NCBI GenBank assembly: GCA_964620535.1
Contig: CAZUHN010000243.1
Coordinates: forward strand, 1 to 20,031
Length of the DNA: 20,031 nt
Direction of reading: 5' to 3'
DNA from: CAZUHN01 sp964620535
GTDB lineage: Bacteria; UBA8248
The translations under genes were made by a program, and so were the position numbers. Below the pieces are notes generated by a model. The model searched no databases and was not told the origin of the DNA. It saw only the letters and a list, made by a program, of their open reading frames with translations. Below, in pieces: positions 14,409-20,031 of this stretch. Position 1 is the stretch's first letter. Each line of letters starts with the position of its first letter.

Positions 14409-14644
14409 TTATGCGCGGGGAACGTCGGATTGTACCTGCACGTTCAATCCTTCAACAGCACGACCCACCCCGCAGGCGATCTGCGTCCCGGCGGCGCCGG
14501 AGGGCTGGGAGGCGAAGTGGTCGGTCCCGGCGTGGAGGATGACGGCGCGGCCCGCGATCGAGTTGTGGCCGGGCCGGCGGCCAGGGCGAGGCCAGCTGGC
14601 GCGACGATTCCGGTGCGGGCGGCTTTTCCAAAAAATCGGGTCAT
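14409..14644 (-). pseudogene. sodC: Internally deleted Cu/Zn superoxide dismutase gene (sodC remnant)
   Basis: Two parts of a periplasmic Cu/Zn superoxide dismutase remain. An ATG at 14642-14644, with GGGAG upstream, begins a signal-peptide-like sequence (MTRFFGKAARTGIVAPAG, then LALAAGPA). About 25 codons later the other part appears in a different frame, from 14567 down to TAA 14409-14411: HNSIAGRAVILHAGTDHF then ASQPSGAAGTQIACGV. This matches the C-terminal SodC signature (GRAVVIHAG.DD, then G.AG.R.ACGV), including the disulfide Cys. The copper-binding His loop and the main beta-barrel, more than 90 residues, are missing. The gene cannot make active enzyme. The final residues after ACGV are also unusual. 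Confidence 0.62.
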
Positions 14645-14691
14645 GCTTTCTTACTCCCGCGGGTGGCGAGAGGCCGGGGAGCGATCCGCCG

Positions 14692-14697
14692 ATTATA
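14692..14697 (-). promoter_or_regulatory. Perfect TATAAT -10 box ahead of the sodC remnant
   Basis: The minus strand reads TGCATATAATCGG here, with a six-of-six -10 hexamer and an upstream TG. The start point would be about 40 bases before the sodC-remnant ATG. No -35 box is evident. A relic or still-active promoter is possible. Just downstream of rarA, a GGCCGG-GAA-CCGGCC hairpin (14728-14742) may end the rarA transcript. Confidence 0.33.
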
Positions 14698-14768
14698 TGC
14701 GCACCGGGCGGGCGGAAGGGAGATTCCGGCCGGGAACCGGCCCTTTCCCTGCACGGGAGGAGGGAGAG

Positions 14769-16268
14769 TTATTTCTTCCGCCGCCCGCGCTTCCCCGGCA
14801 TGGCGGGATCGGAGGGGCGGGGGTCTGCGGTGGGCTGATCCTCGGGAACGCCGAGGGATTTTCCGAGGCGCTCGTTTAGGATCTCCTCCCGGCGGCCCAG
14901 CCTGCGGGCGATCTCGGCCTCGAAGCCACGGCCGGAGGGGCGGTAGAACTGTTTTCCCCGGAGGCTTTCGGGCAGCCCCTCCATCTCGACCACGGCGTCC
15001 TCGAACTCGTGGGCGTGGCGGTATCCCTCGCTGTAGCCGAGGTCCTTCATGAGGCGAGTGGGGGCGTTCCGGAGATGGTGGAGGACGGGCTCGGCGGGAC
15101 ACTCGTCGATTGTGCGCTCGACCTCGCCGTAGGCCCGGTAGACGGCGTCGCTCTTGGGGGCGGCGGCGAGGTAGACCACGGCCTCGGCGATGGCGAGTTT
15201 TCCCTCGGGAAGGCCGATGAAGTGGAAGGCCTGCTGGGCGGCTATGGCCACCCCGAGGGCCTGGGGGTCGGCGAGGCCCACGTCCTCGGAGGCGAAGCGC
15301 ACGATTCGCCGCAGGATATACATTGGGTCCTCCCCACCCTCGAGCATGCGGCCGAGCCAGTAGAGGGCGCCGTCCGGGTCGGAACTTCGGAGGGTCTTGT
15401 GCAGGGCACTGATGAGGTTGAAGCGCTCTTCGCCCGCCTTGTCGTAGAGCAGAGTTTTGCGCTGGGCCGCCTCTTGGACCTCGGGATCGCCGATGAACCC
15501 GGGGCCCTGACCCGTATCCTTCCGGGATTCGTCCCGGGCGATGGCGGCGGCAAGTTCCAGGATGTTTAGGGCGATGCGGGCGTCCCCGCTCGAGAGGGTG
15601 GCGATGCGGCGGAGGGCGCCCACATCGGCGCGAAGGCCGGCCCCCCCCAGCCCGCGCTCCTCATCCGCGAGGGCCCGGCGCAGGATCCGGACCAGGCCCT
15701 CCTCGTCCAGGGACTCGAGGACGAACACGCGGGAGCGCGAGAGGAGGGGGGCGATCACCTCGAAGGAGGGATTCTCGGTCGTGGCCCCTATGAGGGTGAG
15801 GGTTCCGTCCTCGACGTGGGGCAGGAGGCCGTCCTGCTGGGCCTTGTTGAAGCGGTGGATCTCGTCGACGAAGAGGATGGTGCGCCGCCCGCGGCGGCGC
15901 TGGCGTTTGGCTTCCTCGACGGCCTCGCGGATCTCCTTCACGCCGTGGAGGACGGCGTTGACGGTGAGGAAGCAGGCGTTCGTGCGGGCGGCGATGACAC
16001 GCGCGAGGGTAGTCTTCCCGGTGCCGGGCGGGCCCCAGAAGATAACCGAGCGCAGTTCGTCCTGCTCGATGGCCCGGCGGAGCACCTTTCCTCCGCCGAG
16101 GAGGTGGTCCTGCCCGTGGACCTCTTCGAGAGTGTGCGGGCGCATTCGGTCCGCAAGGGGGGGGGGCGGTGCGCGACGGCCCGCCGGCGGGGCTTCGCCC
16201 TTCCCGCCGGAGACCGCGGGACCCGGGGAGTCTTCGGACTCGGATGACTCGAAAAGTTCCAGTTCCAT
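14769..16268 (-). CDS. rarA: Replication-associated recombination protein A (RarA/MgsA) AAA+ ATPase
   Basis: A 499-residue RarA (MgsA, eukaryotic WRNIP1), a clamp-loader-like ATPase that acts at stalled replication forks with SSB. Visible motifs are LADRMRPHTLEEVHGQDHLL (about 38-57), Walker A GPPGTGKT (79-86), Walker B ILFVDEIHRF (131-140), sensor 1 GATTENPSF, and sensor 2 in SSGDARIALN. The C-terminal tetramerisation region has LHKTLRSSDPDGALYWLGRM and EDVGLADPQAL, then YDWPGN-like family text is replaced by the usual MKDLGYSEGYRHAH. It has a Pro/Ser-rich N-terminus of about 35 residues and a very basic tail (GKRGRRKK). At 499 residues it is slightly longer than the common 440-450 because of these ends. 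The ribosome-binding site is weak; the ATG at 16266-16268 is the best choice. Confidence 0.94.
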   Translation of the reverse strand: MELELFESSESEDSPGPAVSGGKGEAPPAGRRAPPPPLADRMRPHTLEEVHGQDHLLGGGKVLRRAIEQDELRSVIFWGPPGTGKTTLARVIAARTNACFLTVNAVLHGVKEIREAVEEAKRQRRRGRRTILFVDEIHRFNKAQQDGLLPHVEDGTLTLIGATTENPSFEVIAPLLSRSRVFVLESLDEEGLVRILRRALADEERGLGGAGLRADVGALRRIATLSSGDARIALNILELAAAIARDESRKDTGQGPGFIGDPEVQEAAQRKTLLYDKAGEERFNLISALHKTLRSSDPDGALYWLGRMLEGGEDPMYILRRIVRFASEDVGLADPQALGVAIAAQQAFHFIGLPEGKLAIAEAVVYLAAAPKSDAVYRAYGEVERTIDECPAEPVLHHLRNAPTRLMKDLGYSEGYRHAHEFEDAVVEMEGLPESLRGKQFYRPSGRGFEAEIARRLGRREEILNERLGKSLGVPEDQPTADPRPSDPAMPGKRGRRKK

Positions 16269-16356
16269 GCGCGCTCATTCTCTATCGGAAAAAGGAAGCC
16301 CGAGGCCATCCTACCACTTCCGCCCCCTCCGCGCGGCGCCCCGCAGGGACCCGGCC

Positions 16357-16386
16357 TTGACGAGAGCAGGGGGGCCGGGGTATCAG
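16357..16386 (+). promoter_or_regulatory. Candidate promoter for ridA-purE-tsaC
   Basis: TTGACG (16357-16362, five of six) and TATCAG (16381-16386, four of six) are 18 bases apart. Transcription would begin near 16393, about 40 bases before the ridA ATG, in the divergent gap with rarA. Confidence 0.4.
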
Positions 16387-16432
16387 GATGCGGTCTGTTC
16401 CGAAAGATTTCGTGAAAGAGGAGCCGCATTTT

Positions 16433-16816
16433 ATGGACAAAAAAGTCGTTAAAACAGACAAAGCCGCCTCGGGGAAGGTTCCCTTGTCTCAGGGGATACT
16501 GGTGGACGGTTGGCTATTTTGCTCGGGCCAGCTTCCCCTCGACCCCAATACGGGCGCACTGGTCCCCGGCGGGATCGCCGAACAGACGCGGCGGGTCATC
16601 GAAAACCTCATGGCTGTGTGCGAGGCGGCGGGAACTTCGCTCCAAAATGCCGTAAAGGTTACGATTTACATGGCCGACCTTGGCGAACTTCAAGGGATGA
16701 ATCAGGTTTTTGAAAAATACTTCGGTATTGAGGATCCGCCCGCACGGACTACCTTCCAGGCCGGTGGACTTATCGCCGGAGCCAAACTTGAAATTGAACT
16801 CATAGCAAAGTTCTGA
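16433..16816 (+). CDS. ridA: RidA family enamine/imine deaminase
   Basis: A 127-residue RidA/YjgF protein. It hydrolyses reactive 2-aminoacrylate and related enamines made by PLP enzymes. From the ATG at 16433 the catalytic Arg falls at residue 105 (PPARTTFQ) and Glu at 120 (AKLEIE), the numbering of E. coli RidA, which supports this start. AGAGGAG lies about 10 bases upstream. An earlier ATG at 16388 would add 15 unconserved residues and overlap the presumed start of transcription. Other family motifs (SQGILVDGWLFCSGQLPLDP and NAVKVTIYMADL) are canonical. It heads a tight plus-strand group, 10 bases before purE. Its GC content is clearly lower than that of the genes to its left. Confidence 0.94.
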   Translation: MDKKVVKTDKAASGKVPLSQGILVDGWLFCSGQLPLDPNTGALVPGGIAEQTRRVIENLMAVCEAAGTSLQNAVKVTIYMADLGELQGMNQVFEKYFGIEDPPARTTFQAGGLIAGAKLEIELIAKF

Positions 16817-16826
16817 AAAGTAAATC

Positions 16827-17372
16827 ATGGCAAAACCTCTAGTCGGCATAATGATGGGTAGCGCATCGGATGTTCCGGTAATGGAGAACGCCGAGAAGGC
16901 GCTGGAAGAATTGGGCGTTCCATCCGAAATGCGCGTTCTTTCGGCCCACCGCACCCCGGATGAGGTGCGCGCATATGTGAAGGGGGCATCCGGCCGGGGA
17001 ATCCGCGTTCTCATCGCGGGAGCCGGGATGGCGGCTCACCTGGCGGGATCGGTGAGCGCCCTTACTGATTTGCCTGTCATTGGGGTGCCCATTAACAGTT
17101 CGGACTTTGGGGGACTGGATGCCCTTCTTTCGACTGTTCAAATGCCGCCGGGGATTCCGGTTGCGTCCATGGGCGTCGGGGCTGCGGGCGCCCGCAACGC
17201 TGGCCTTTTATCGGCTCGCATTCTCGCCCTCACCGACCAATCCATTGCCACCCGATATCGAACCTTTGTGCAAAAGCAAAAGAGAAAAGTCCGCGCGGCT
17301 GATAAAGCCCTCCAAAGTGAGCGGTCCCCAATAAACGCGAAGACTAAGCGGGCCATCCGGGAAAAAAATTAA
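16827..17372 (+). CDS. purE: N5-carboxyaminoimidazole ribonucleotide mutase (PurE, class I)
   Basis: A 181-residue PurE catalysing the conversion of N5-CAIR to CAIR in purine synthesis. The phosphate-binding loop GSASD (11-15), the catalytic His 41 in SAHRTP (39-44), and the segments AGAGMAAHLAGSVSALTDLP and GLDALLSTVQMPPGIPVA identify class I PurE. The usual pattern around residues 87-98 reads VPINSSDFGGLD instead of VPVxSKxLxGxD, a modest divergence. The last 25 or so residues are a basic, low-conservation tail beyond the standard length of about 160. purK, which makes the substrate, is not in the window. The gene begins 10 bases after ridA with a poor ribosome-binding site, so translation may rely on coupling. 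Confidence 0.94.
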   Translation: MAKPLVGIMMGSASDVPVMENAEKALEELGVPSEMRVLSAHRTPDEVRAYVKGASGRGIRVLIAGAGMAAHLAGSVSALTDLPVIGVPINSSDFGGLDALLSTVQMPPGIPVASMGVGAAGARNAGLLSARILALTDQSIATRYRTFVQKQKRKVRAADKALQSERSPINAKTKRAIREKN

Positions 17373-17376
17373 CAAA

Positions 17377-18024
17377 GTGGCGAAAATTCTCGCCGTTCAG
17401 CCCAATGCTCCAGATGATAAGACTGTTCGCATTGCATCTGAGGCATTAAAGCGAGGAGAAGTTGTCGCTCTTCCCACCGATACCCTATATGGACTGTGTG
17501 CGCTCGCGTCCAATACAAAGACGATCAAACAACTATTTTCGGTAAAAGGGCGCACGGATGAGAAAGGGGCACCGATTCTTATCGGAAAAATGGATCAGCT
17601 GGCGCTCTTAGCAAAACACTTCCCTCCTCAAGCAAATCGCGTCATGGCAGCCCTTTGGCCGGGTGCGCTCACCCTCATCCTTCCGGCCCGGGAGGACGTG
17701 CCCGTCCCTTTGATAGAGGACAAAGGCGTGGCCGTTCGAATGCCCAATCAAGCGCTCTGCTTGGCAATTGCTTTGAATTCAGGGCCCTTCGCCGCGACCA
17801 GCGCAAATCGTCCCGGCAATCTTCCCCTCGATTCCACCTCTACAATCGACTCGGAATTCGGCGAACTCACTTCTCTCATCTTGGATGGAGGGAAAATCGA
17901 AGGAGGTTTGGCCTCTACGGTTGTCGATATCCGTGGAGAAAAACCTATTCTTATTCGAGAGGGAACCGTTCTATTTGTTTCGGTGGTAGCCGCCTGGGAG
18001 AGCCATTCGAAATCTTATGATTAA
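17377..18024 (+). CDS. tsaC: L-threonylcarbamoyladenylate synthase (TsaC/Sua5/YrdC family)
   Basis: A 215-residue YrdC-domain protein that makes threonylcarbamoyl-AMP from threonine, bicarbonate and ATP for the t6A37 tRNA modification. PTDTLYGL (33-40), FSVKGR (54-59), WPGALTLILPAR and SANRPG (142-147) are the family's active-site segments. The usual KxRP reads KGRT. LDGG, STVVD and REGTV appear near the end as expected. There is no Sua5-specific C-terminal domain, so the shorter TsaC/YrdC form is indicated. The GTG start is four bases after the purE stop and has no clear ribosome-binding site. It is the last gene before a convergent ferredoxin gene 20 bases away. Confidence 0.92.
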   Translation: MAKILAVQPNAPDDKTVRIASEALKRGEVVALPTDTLYGLCALASNTKTIKQLFSVKGRTDEKGAPILIGKMDQLALLAKHFPPQANRVMAALWPGALTLILPAREDVPVPLIEDKGVAVRMPNQALCLAIALNSGPFAATSANRPGNLPLDSTSTIDSEFGELTSLILDGGKIEGGLASTVVDIRGEKPILIREGTVLFVSVVAAWESHSKSYD

Positions 18025-18043
18025 AGTGAACATATGGCCGAAC

Positions 18044-18268
18044 CTATTCCGGATCGGGAAGATTGAACACGATCTCACCGTCTCTTTCTACAAGGCACTG
18101 GCATGCGAGACGAAACTCATCCGGATCCCATCTATAGGCGTCCAGAGTATCGCGCTCATCTTCACCTTGGGATGAGAGGTTTTCACCGCCGGACATCACA
18201 ATGATCTTGCAGGTAGAACAGGCACAGTTTCCGCCGCAATCATGGGGGTGGTCAAAATTATTATTCAA
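18044..18268 (-). CDS. 2Fe-2S ferredoxin (N-terminally truncated by a frameshift)
   Basis: The uninterrupted part codes for 74 residues of a plant/adrenodoxin-type ferredoxin, an electron carrier. Cluster ligands are Cys 11, 17 and 20 (DCGGNCACSTC) and the Cys in FRLACQC, with the usual GGENLSSQGEDERDTLD between. Intact relatives have about 95-100 residues; here the first beta-strands are missing. The only start in this frame is a TTG at 18266-18268. Directly upstream, in the same frame, GKSILESD continues the family pattern up to a stop just above 18300. The true N-terminus appears in the neighbouring frame (see 18293-18333). The gene is therefore broken by a single missing base, unless that is a sequencing error. 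Convergent with tsaC. Confidence 0.8.
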   Translation of the reverse strand: MNNNFDHPHDCGGNCACSTCKIIVMSGGENLSSQGEDERDTLDAYRWDPDEFRLACQCLVERDGEIVFNLPDPE

Positions 18269-18292
18269 ATCTGATTCAAGGATAGATTTCCC

Positions 18293-18333
18293 ATCTCGAC
18301 ATTAATATTCAAATTCAGATTTTCGATGTGCAT
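18293..18333 (-). pseudogene. Out-of-frame N-terminus of the ferredoxin gene
   Basis: An ATG at 18331-18333 opens MHIENLNLNINVE, a typical first strand pair of ferredoxins. Adding one base near 18295 (GAG-AT to GAG-GAT) would join it to DGKSILESD and the cluster-binding part, giving a protein of about 96 residues. As read here, the frame ends after 22 codons. Confidence 0.6.
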
Positions 18334-18425
18334 TGTCCCCGAACACACACGTCTCCTATTGCAATCCGCTTGTTCGGTTTAACCTTATAACTTCCGCTAA
18401 CGAACATTATTAGTTTAAATATTGA

Positions 18426-18908
18426 TCAAACTGGAATTCCGAAAACTGGATTTTTCCTAACCCGGCGATTGGAGAAATTTTCTTCACTCGTTCGAGAGGA
18501 TATTGCTTTGATCTGGCGCTTGAAGCCGTAAGATACTATCTTCTCCTGATCCAGTTCGTGGATGACTTCAAACTGAATAGTGGCTTCGTAGCCCTTTTTC
18601 CTTGAAGCGAGGCGGACATCGATCAATTTCATAACCTCGCCCAATACGCTCACTACAACAGGGTGAAGCGGCGGAAAGGGTATGACGAACCGAAGGATGT
18701 CTTCTTTCGCAATAGGCTGGAGTGAAACGATTCGCATGCCACCAGACGATAGGTCAATGCAAATGGCCTTAAGTAGTTTACTCGAGGACACAGAATTGCC
18801 GCCCAACACAGCTTTAATTTCATCAAGTTTATCTACAATCTGATTCATGGAACGCACAATCTGCTGAAACATCTGAATTTCAACTGGAGAGCCATCCATG
18901 ATTAACAA
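18426..18908 (-). CDS. PilZ-like domain protein lacking its N-terminal c-di-GMP motif (paralogue 1)
   Basis: A 160-residue open frame starting at TTG 18906-18908. It has a helical segment (about 10-35), then a PilZ-like beta-barrel with the DxSxxG motif (DLSSGGM, 52-58), SVLGEVMKLI and FEVIHELDQEKIVSYGFKRQ. It is homologous to the neighbouring gene at 19111-19737 (shared LGEV, DLS-x-x-G, IHE-x-D and KRQ). The Arg-rich half of the binding site lies upstream of the open frame and is separated from it by stop codons (see 18939-19070). The surviving product, if made, would probably not bind c-di-GMP. Low GC compared with the left side of the window. No good ribosome-binding site precedes the TTG, which also argues that this is a remnant. 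Confidence 0.62.
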   Translation of the reverse strand: MLIMDGSPVEIQMFQQIVRSMNQIVDKLDEIKAVLGGNSVSSSKLLKAICIDLSSGGMRIVSLQPIAKEDILRFVIPFPPLHPVVVSVLGEVMKLIDVRLASRKKGYEATIQFEVIHELDQEKIVSYGFKRQIKAISSRTSEENFSNRRVRKNPVFGIPV

Positions 18909-18938
18909 CTGTTCGGTGCTTTCTCCACCGGCACTCCC

Positions 18939-19070
18939 TTATCCCCGTTCGGAGGTACGCTTGTAGCGGAAAATATCACTCAGCTTCTTGAATTCAGCTT
19001 CGGACAGCACCTAATACTCAACCTGAAATCTTTCCTCAGTTCGGAAGGTACCCTGATTCTGCCCGTCATC
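18939..19070 (-). pseudogene. Stop-interrupted 5' part of PilZ paralogue 1
   Basis: In the same frame as the gene at 18426-18908, translation upstream of its first codon reads LSEAEFKKLSDIFRYKRTSE before TAA (18939-18941), and NQGTFRTEERFQVEY before TAG (19011-19013). This aligns with the paralogue's YTRTLESFPIKF...ISKEDFEASKQLYLTKST. It contains RTEER (19029-19043), the RxxxR half of the c-di-GMP site. A third stop is at 19071-19073, and the nearest ATG is in another frame. So the 5' end carries two nonsense codons and probably a frameshift. Confidence 0.6.
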
Positions 19071-19110
19071 CTACCCTATTGAAAAAAATCTTTATCAACT
19101 CCCTGAGTCA

Positions 19111-19737
19111 TCATTGCTCTCCTTCAATAACGTTCTTGCTGAGAATTCGGGCCAACTCCTTCTGACGTTTAACAGTATAAGCGATGATCGTTTTTCGATC
19201 CTCTTCATGAATCGATGCAAACTTGCATGCAACAACATAACCCGAAAAGTCGGAGACAACTTCTGCCCGGACGACCTCTCCCAGTACTACTATCGTAGCC
19301 GGATGAGGTTCCGCTGTATTGATAAGAATTCTTAGATACCATTCCTTTTCTATCGGCCACCGGGAAGAGAATCGAATCCCTGATCCAGACAGATCAAGAC
19401 AATTGCCGATTTTGAATTTATGCTCTTTGGGTTTTTCCTCACTCAAGCCCGATGCCTCCAGAAGTTTATCAAGCTTCTGTTCAATCCGGCCAAGAATGGC
19501 GAGAATCGGTGAATCCGCTGACACTGAAGAAACCGTTGCTTCTGTAACCGCTACAACATCGACTCCCTCTCCCATGCGATCCTGCGTGCTCTTGGTTAAG
19601 TAGAGTTGCTTGGAAGCTTCAAAATCCTCTTTTGAAATGGGCATGAACTTGATGGGAAAGGACTCAAGGGTTCGTGTGTAGGTACGGTCTGCCACGCCTT
19701 TTTCGGGCAAGCTATCGGGAAATGTATCGTTTGGCAT
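19111..19737 (-). CDS. PilZ domain protein, likely c-di-GMP receptor (paralogue 2)
   Basis: A 208-residue protein. The two halves of the c-di-GMP-binding signature are present but far apart: RTYTR (RxxxR, residues 18-22) and DLSGSG (DxSxxG, 115-120). Between them lies an insert of about 85 residues with an Ala/Ser/Val-rich stretch and a helix (SPILAILGRIEQKLDKLLEA). After the second motif come strands typical of PilZ barrels (VVLGEVVRAEVV, YVVACKFASIHEEDRKTIIAY). Such an insert suggests a helix that mediates oligomers. It likely senses c-di-GMP to affect motility, envelope or biofilm functions. A good ribosome-binding site (AGGG) and a perfect TATAAT precede it. It lies downstream of an OmpA/MotB-type gene, which supports an envelope role by inference. 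Confidence 0.75.
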   Translation of the reverse strand: MPNDTFPDSLPEKGVADRTYTRTLESFPIKFMPISKEDFEASKQLYLTKSTQDRMGEGVDVVAVTEATVSSVSADSPILAILGRIEQKLDKLLEASGLSEEKPKEHKFKIGNCLDLSGSGIRFSSRWPIEKEWYLRILINTAEPHPATIVVLGEVVRAEVVSDFSGYVVACKFASIHEEDRKTIIAYTVKRQKELARILSKNVIEGEQ

Positions 19738-19762
19738 TATCGACCCTGTAGATTACACGAGT

Positions 19763-19768
19763 ATTATA
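19763..19768 (-). promoter_or_regulatory. TATAAT -10 box for PilZ paralogue 2
   Basis: The minus strand has a perfect TATAAT about 25 bases upstream of the ATG, giving a leader of roughly 18 bases. The matching -35 site (GCCACA, 17-base spacer) is poor. If the upstream OmpA/MotB frame were restored, it would end just before this box. Confidence 0.4.
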
Positions 19769-19811
19769 ATTGCGGAATTAACCGCTGTGGCCTTCCCCCG
19801 ATATGGTGATT

Positions 19812-20031
19812 TCAACTCGCCGTTTTTTTTTCCGATTCCCGGGAGTGGGAGCGTGGCAACTGAAATTCCGCATAACCCGTTGCAGAAAACCGCGCCAGGT
19901 CCAATCTGCCTTGATCCACCATGAAACAAACCACAGAAGCGGCCCGGGCGGCAGAAAGTTCCCGGTGTGATAGATATACTTTTCTTTTCGTTTGGGTATC
20001 GTCGGTGTGCCCCTCCACCAATACTTTGAAG
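19812..20031 (-). CDS. OmpA/MotB-type peptidoglycan-binding protein, partial, C-terminus out of frame
   Basis: Only the 3' end is in the window; the gene continues past position 20,031. The visible part has the OmpA C-terminal pattern: VEGHTDD, then LSHRELSAARAASVV and RFSATGYAEFQ, which binds peptidoglycan. The family normally ends with NRRVEI or similar. Here the frame ends at TGA (19812-19814) as EKKTAS after a run of nine A (minus strand, 19823-19831). Skipping one A gives EKKRRVEITISGEGHSG, with a stop at 19778-19780, an exact family ending. The frame is therefore shifted by one base in the homopolymer. Whether this is MotB, Pal or a general OmpA-like protein cannot be decided without its N-terminus. 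Confidence 0.8.
   Translation of the reverse strand, partial: FKVLVEGHTDDTQTKRKVYLSHRELSAARAASVVCFMVDQGRLDLARFSATGYAEFQLPRSHSRESEKKTAS

Noticed and set aside
18334..18425. Imperfect inverted repeat GTTCG...CGAAC upstream of the ferredoxin gene
   Set aside because: Arms are short and separated by more than 20 bases; no supporting promoter context.
18939..19013. Stop-codon recoding (TAG/TAA read as sense) in the PilZ gene
   Set aside because: All other genes in the window end normally with TAA, TAG or TGA, and a third in-frame stop and a frame change lie further upstream. Decay is simpler.

Overview
The window is a bacterial chromosomal segment with two compositions. Positions 1 to about 16,300 are GC-rich, with strongly G/C-biased third codon positions. 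From about 16,390 onward GC falls in steps, to under half in the last 2 kb. No rRNA, tRNA, CRISPR array or insertion sequence was seen. The gene set (sigma-54 activator, RqcH, YicC, CoaBC, type-4 uracil-DNA glycosylase, duplicated Asp/Glu-type racemases, PilZ proteins) fits a GC-rich, Gram-negative-like lineage such as the former Deltaproteobacteria, Tectomicrobia or Nitrospinota. I cannot place it more precisely from sequence alone.

Layout. 1-500: a short TTG-started one-helix membrane protein (minus) with a downstream terminator-like hairpin. 497-2065 (minus): a GAF/AAA+/Fis-type sigma-54 activator, divergent from hemW (2277-3437). 3447-3622: a broken coding stretch just after rqcH. 3619-5364 (minus): the ribosome quality-control factor RqcH. 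5684-5771: a promoter with nested inverted repeats driving yicC-gmk-coaBC (5772-8460), whose genes overlap by 4 bases, followed by a type-4 UDG. 9494-11221: a small methyltransferase, then a gamma-glutamylcyclotransferase-like gene translationally coupled to a zinc-ribbon RDD membrane protein. 11252-14078 (minus): a nitrilase-superfamily amidohydrolase and two tandem racemase paralogues about 84% identical. 14079-14768: no intact gene, but recognisable remnants of a Cu/Zn superoxide dismutase and of a VOC-type protein. 14769-16268 (minus): the clamp-loader-like ATPase RarA/MgsA. 16433-18024: ridA-purE-tsaC (Sua5/YrdC). 18044-20031 (minus): a 2Fe-2S ferredoxin, two PilZ-like paralogues and the C-terminal end of an OmpA/MotB-type peptidoglycan-binding protein.

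How they work together. Most genes are housekeeping: heme trafficking, rescue of stalled ribosomes, guanylate and CoA synthesis, DNA repair, purine synthesis, tRNA t6A formation and detoxification of reactive enamines. The nitrilase-racemase block suggests catabolism of an amide, nitrile or dicarboxylate-type compound. The last block suggests a c-di-GMP-responsive envelope or motility locus.

The most striking property is a concentration of broken reading frames: sodC with its middle missing, a VOC stub, a ferredoxin with a one-base frameshift, a PilZ gene whose c-di-GMP-binding N-terminus is cut off by in-frame stops, an OmpA/MotB gene knocked out of frame in a nine-A run, and a damaged small gene after rqcH. 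Either this genome is decaying, or part of the window carries sequencing errors. No obviously new defence or mobile system was found.
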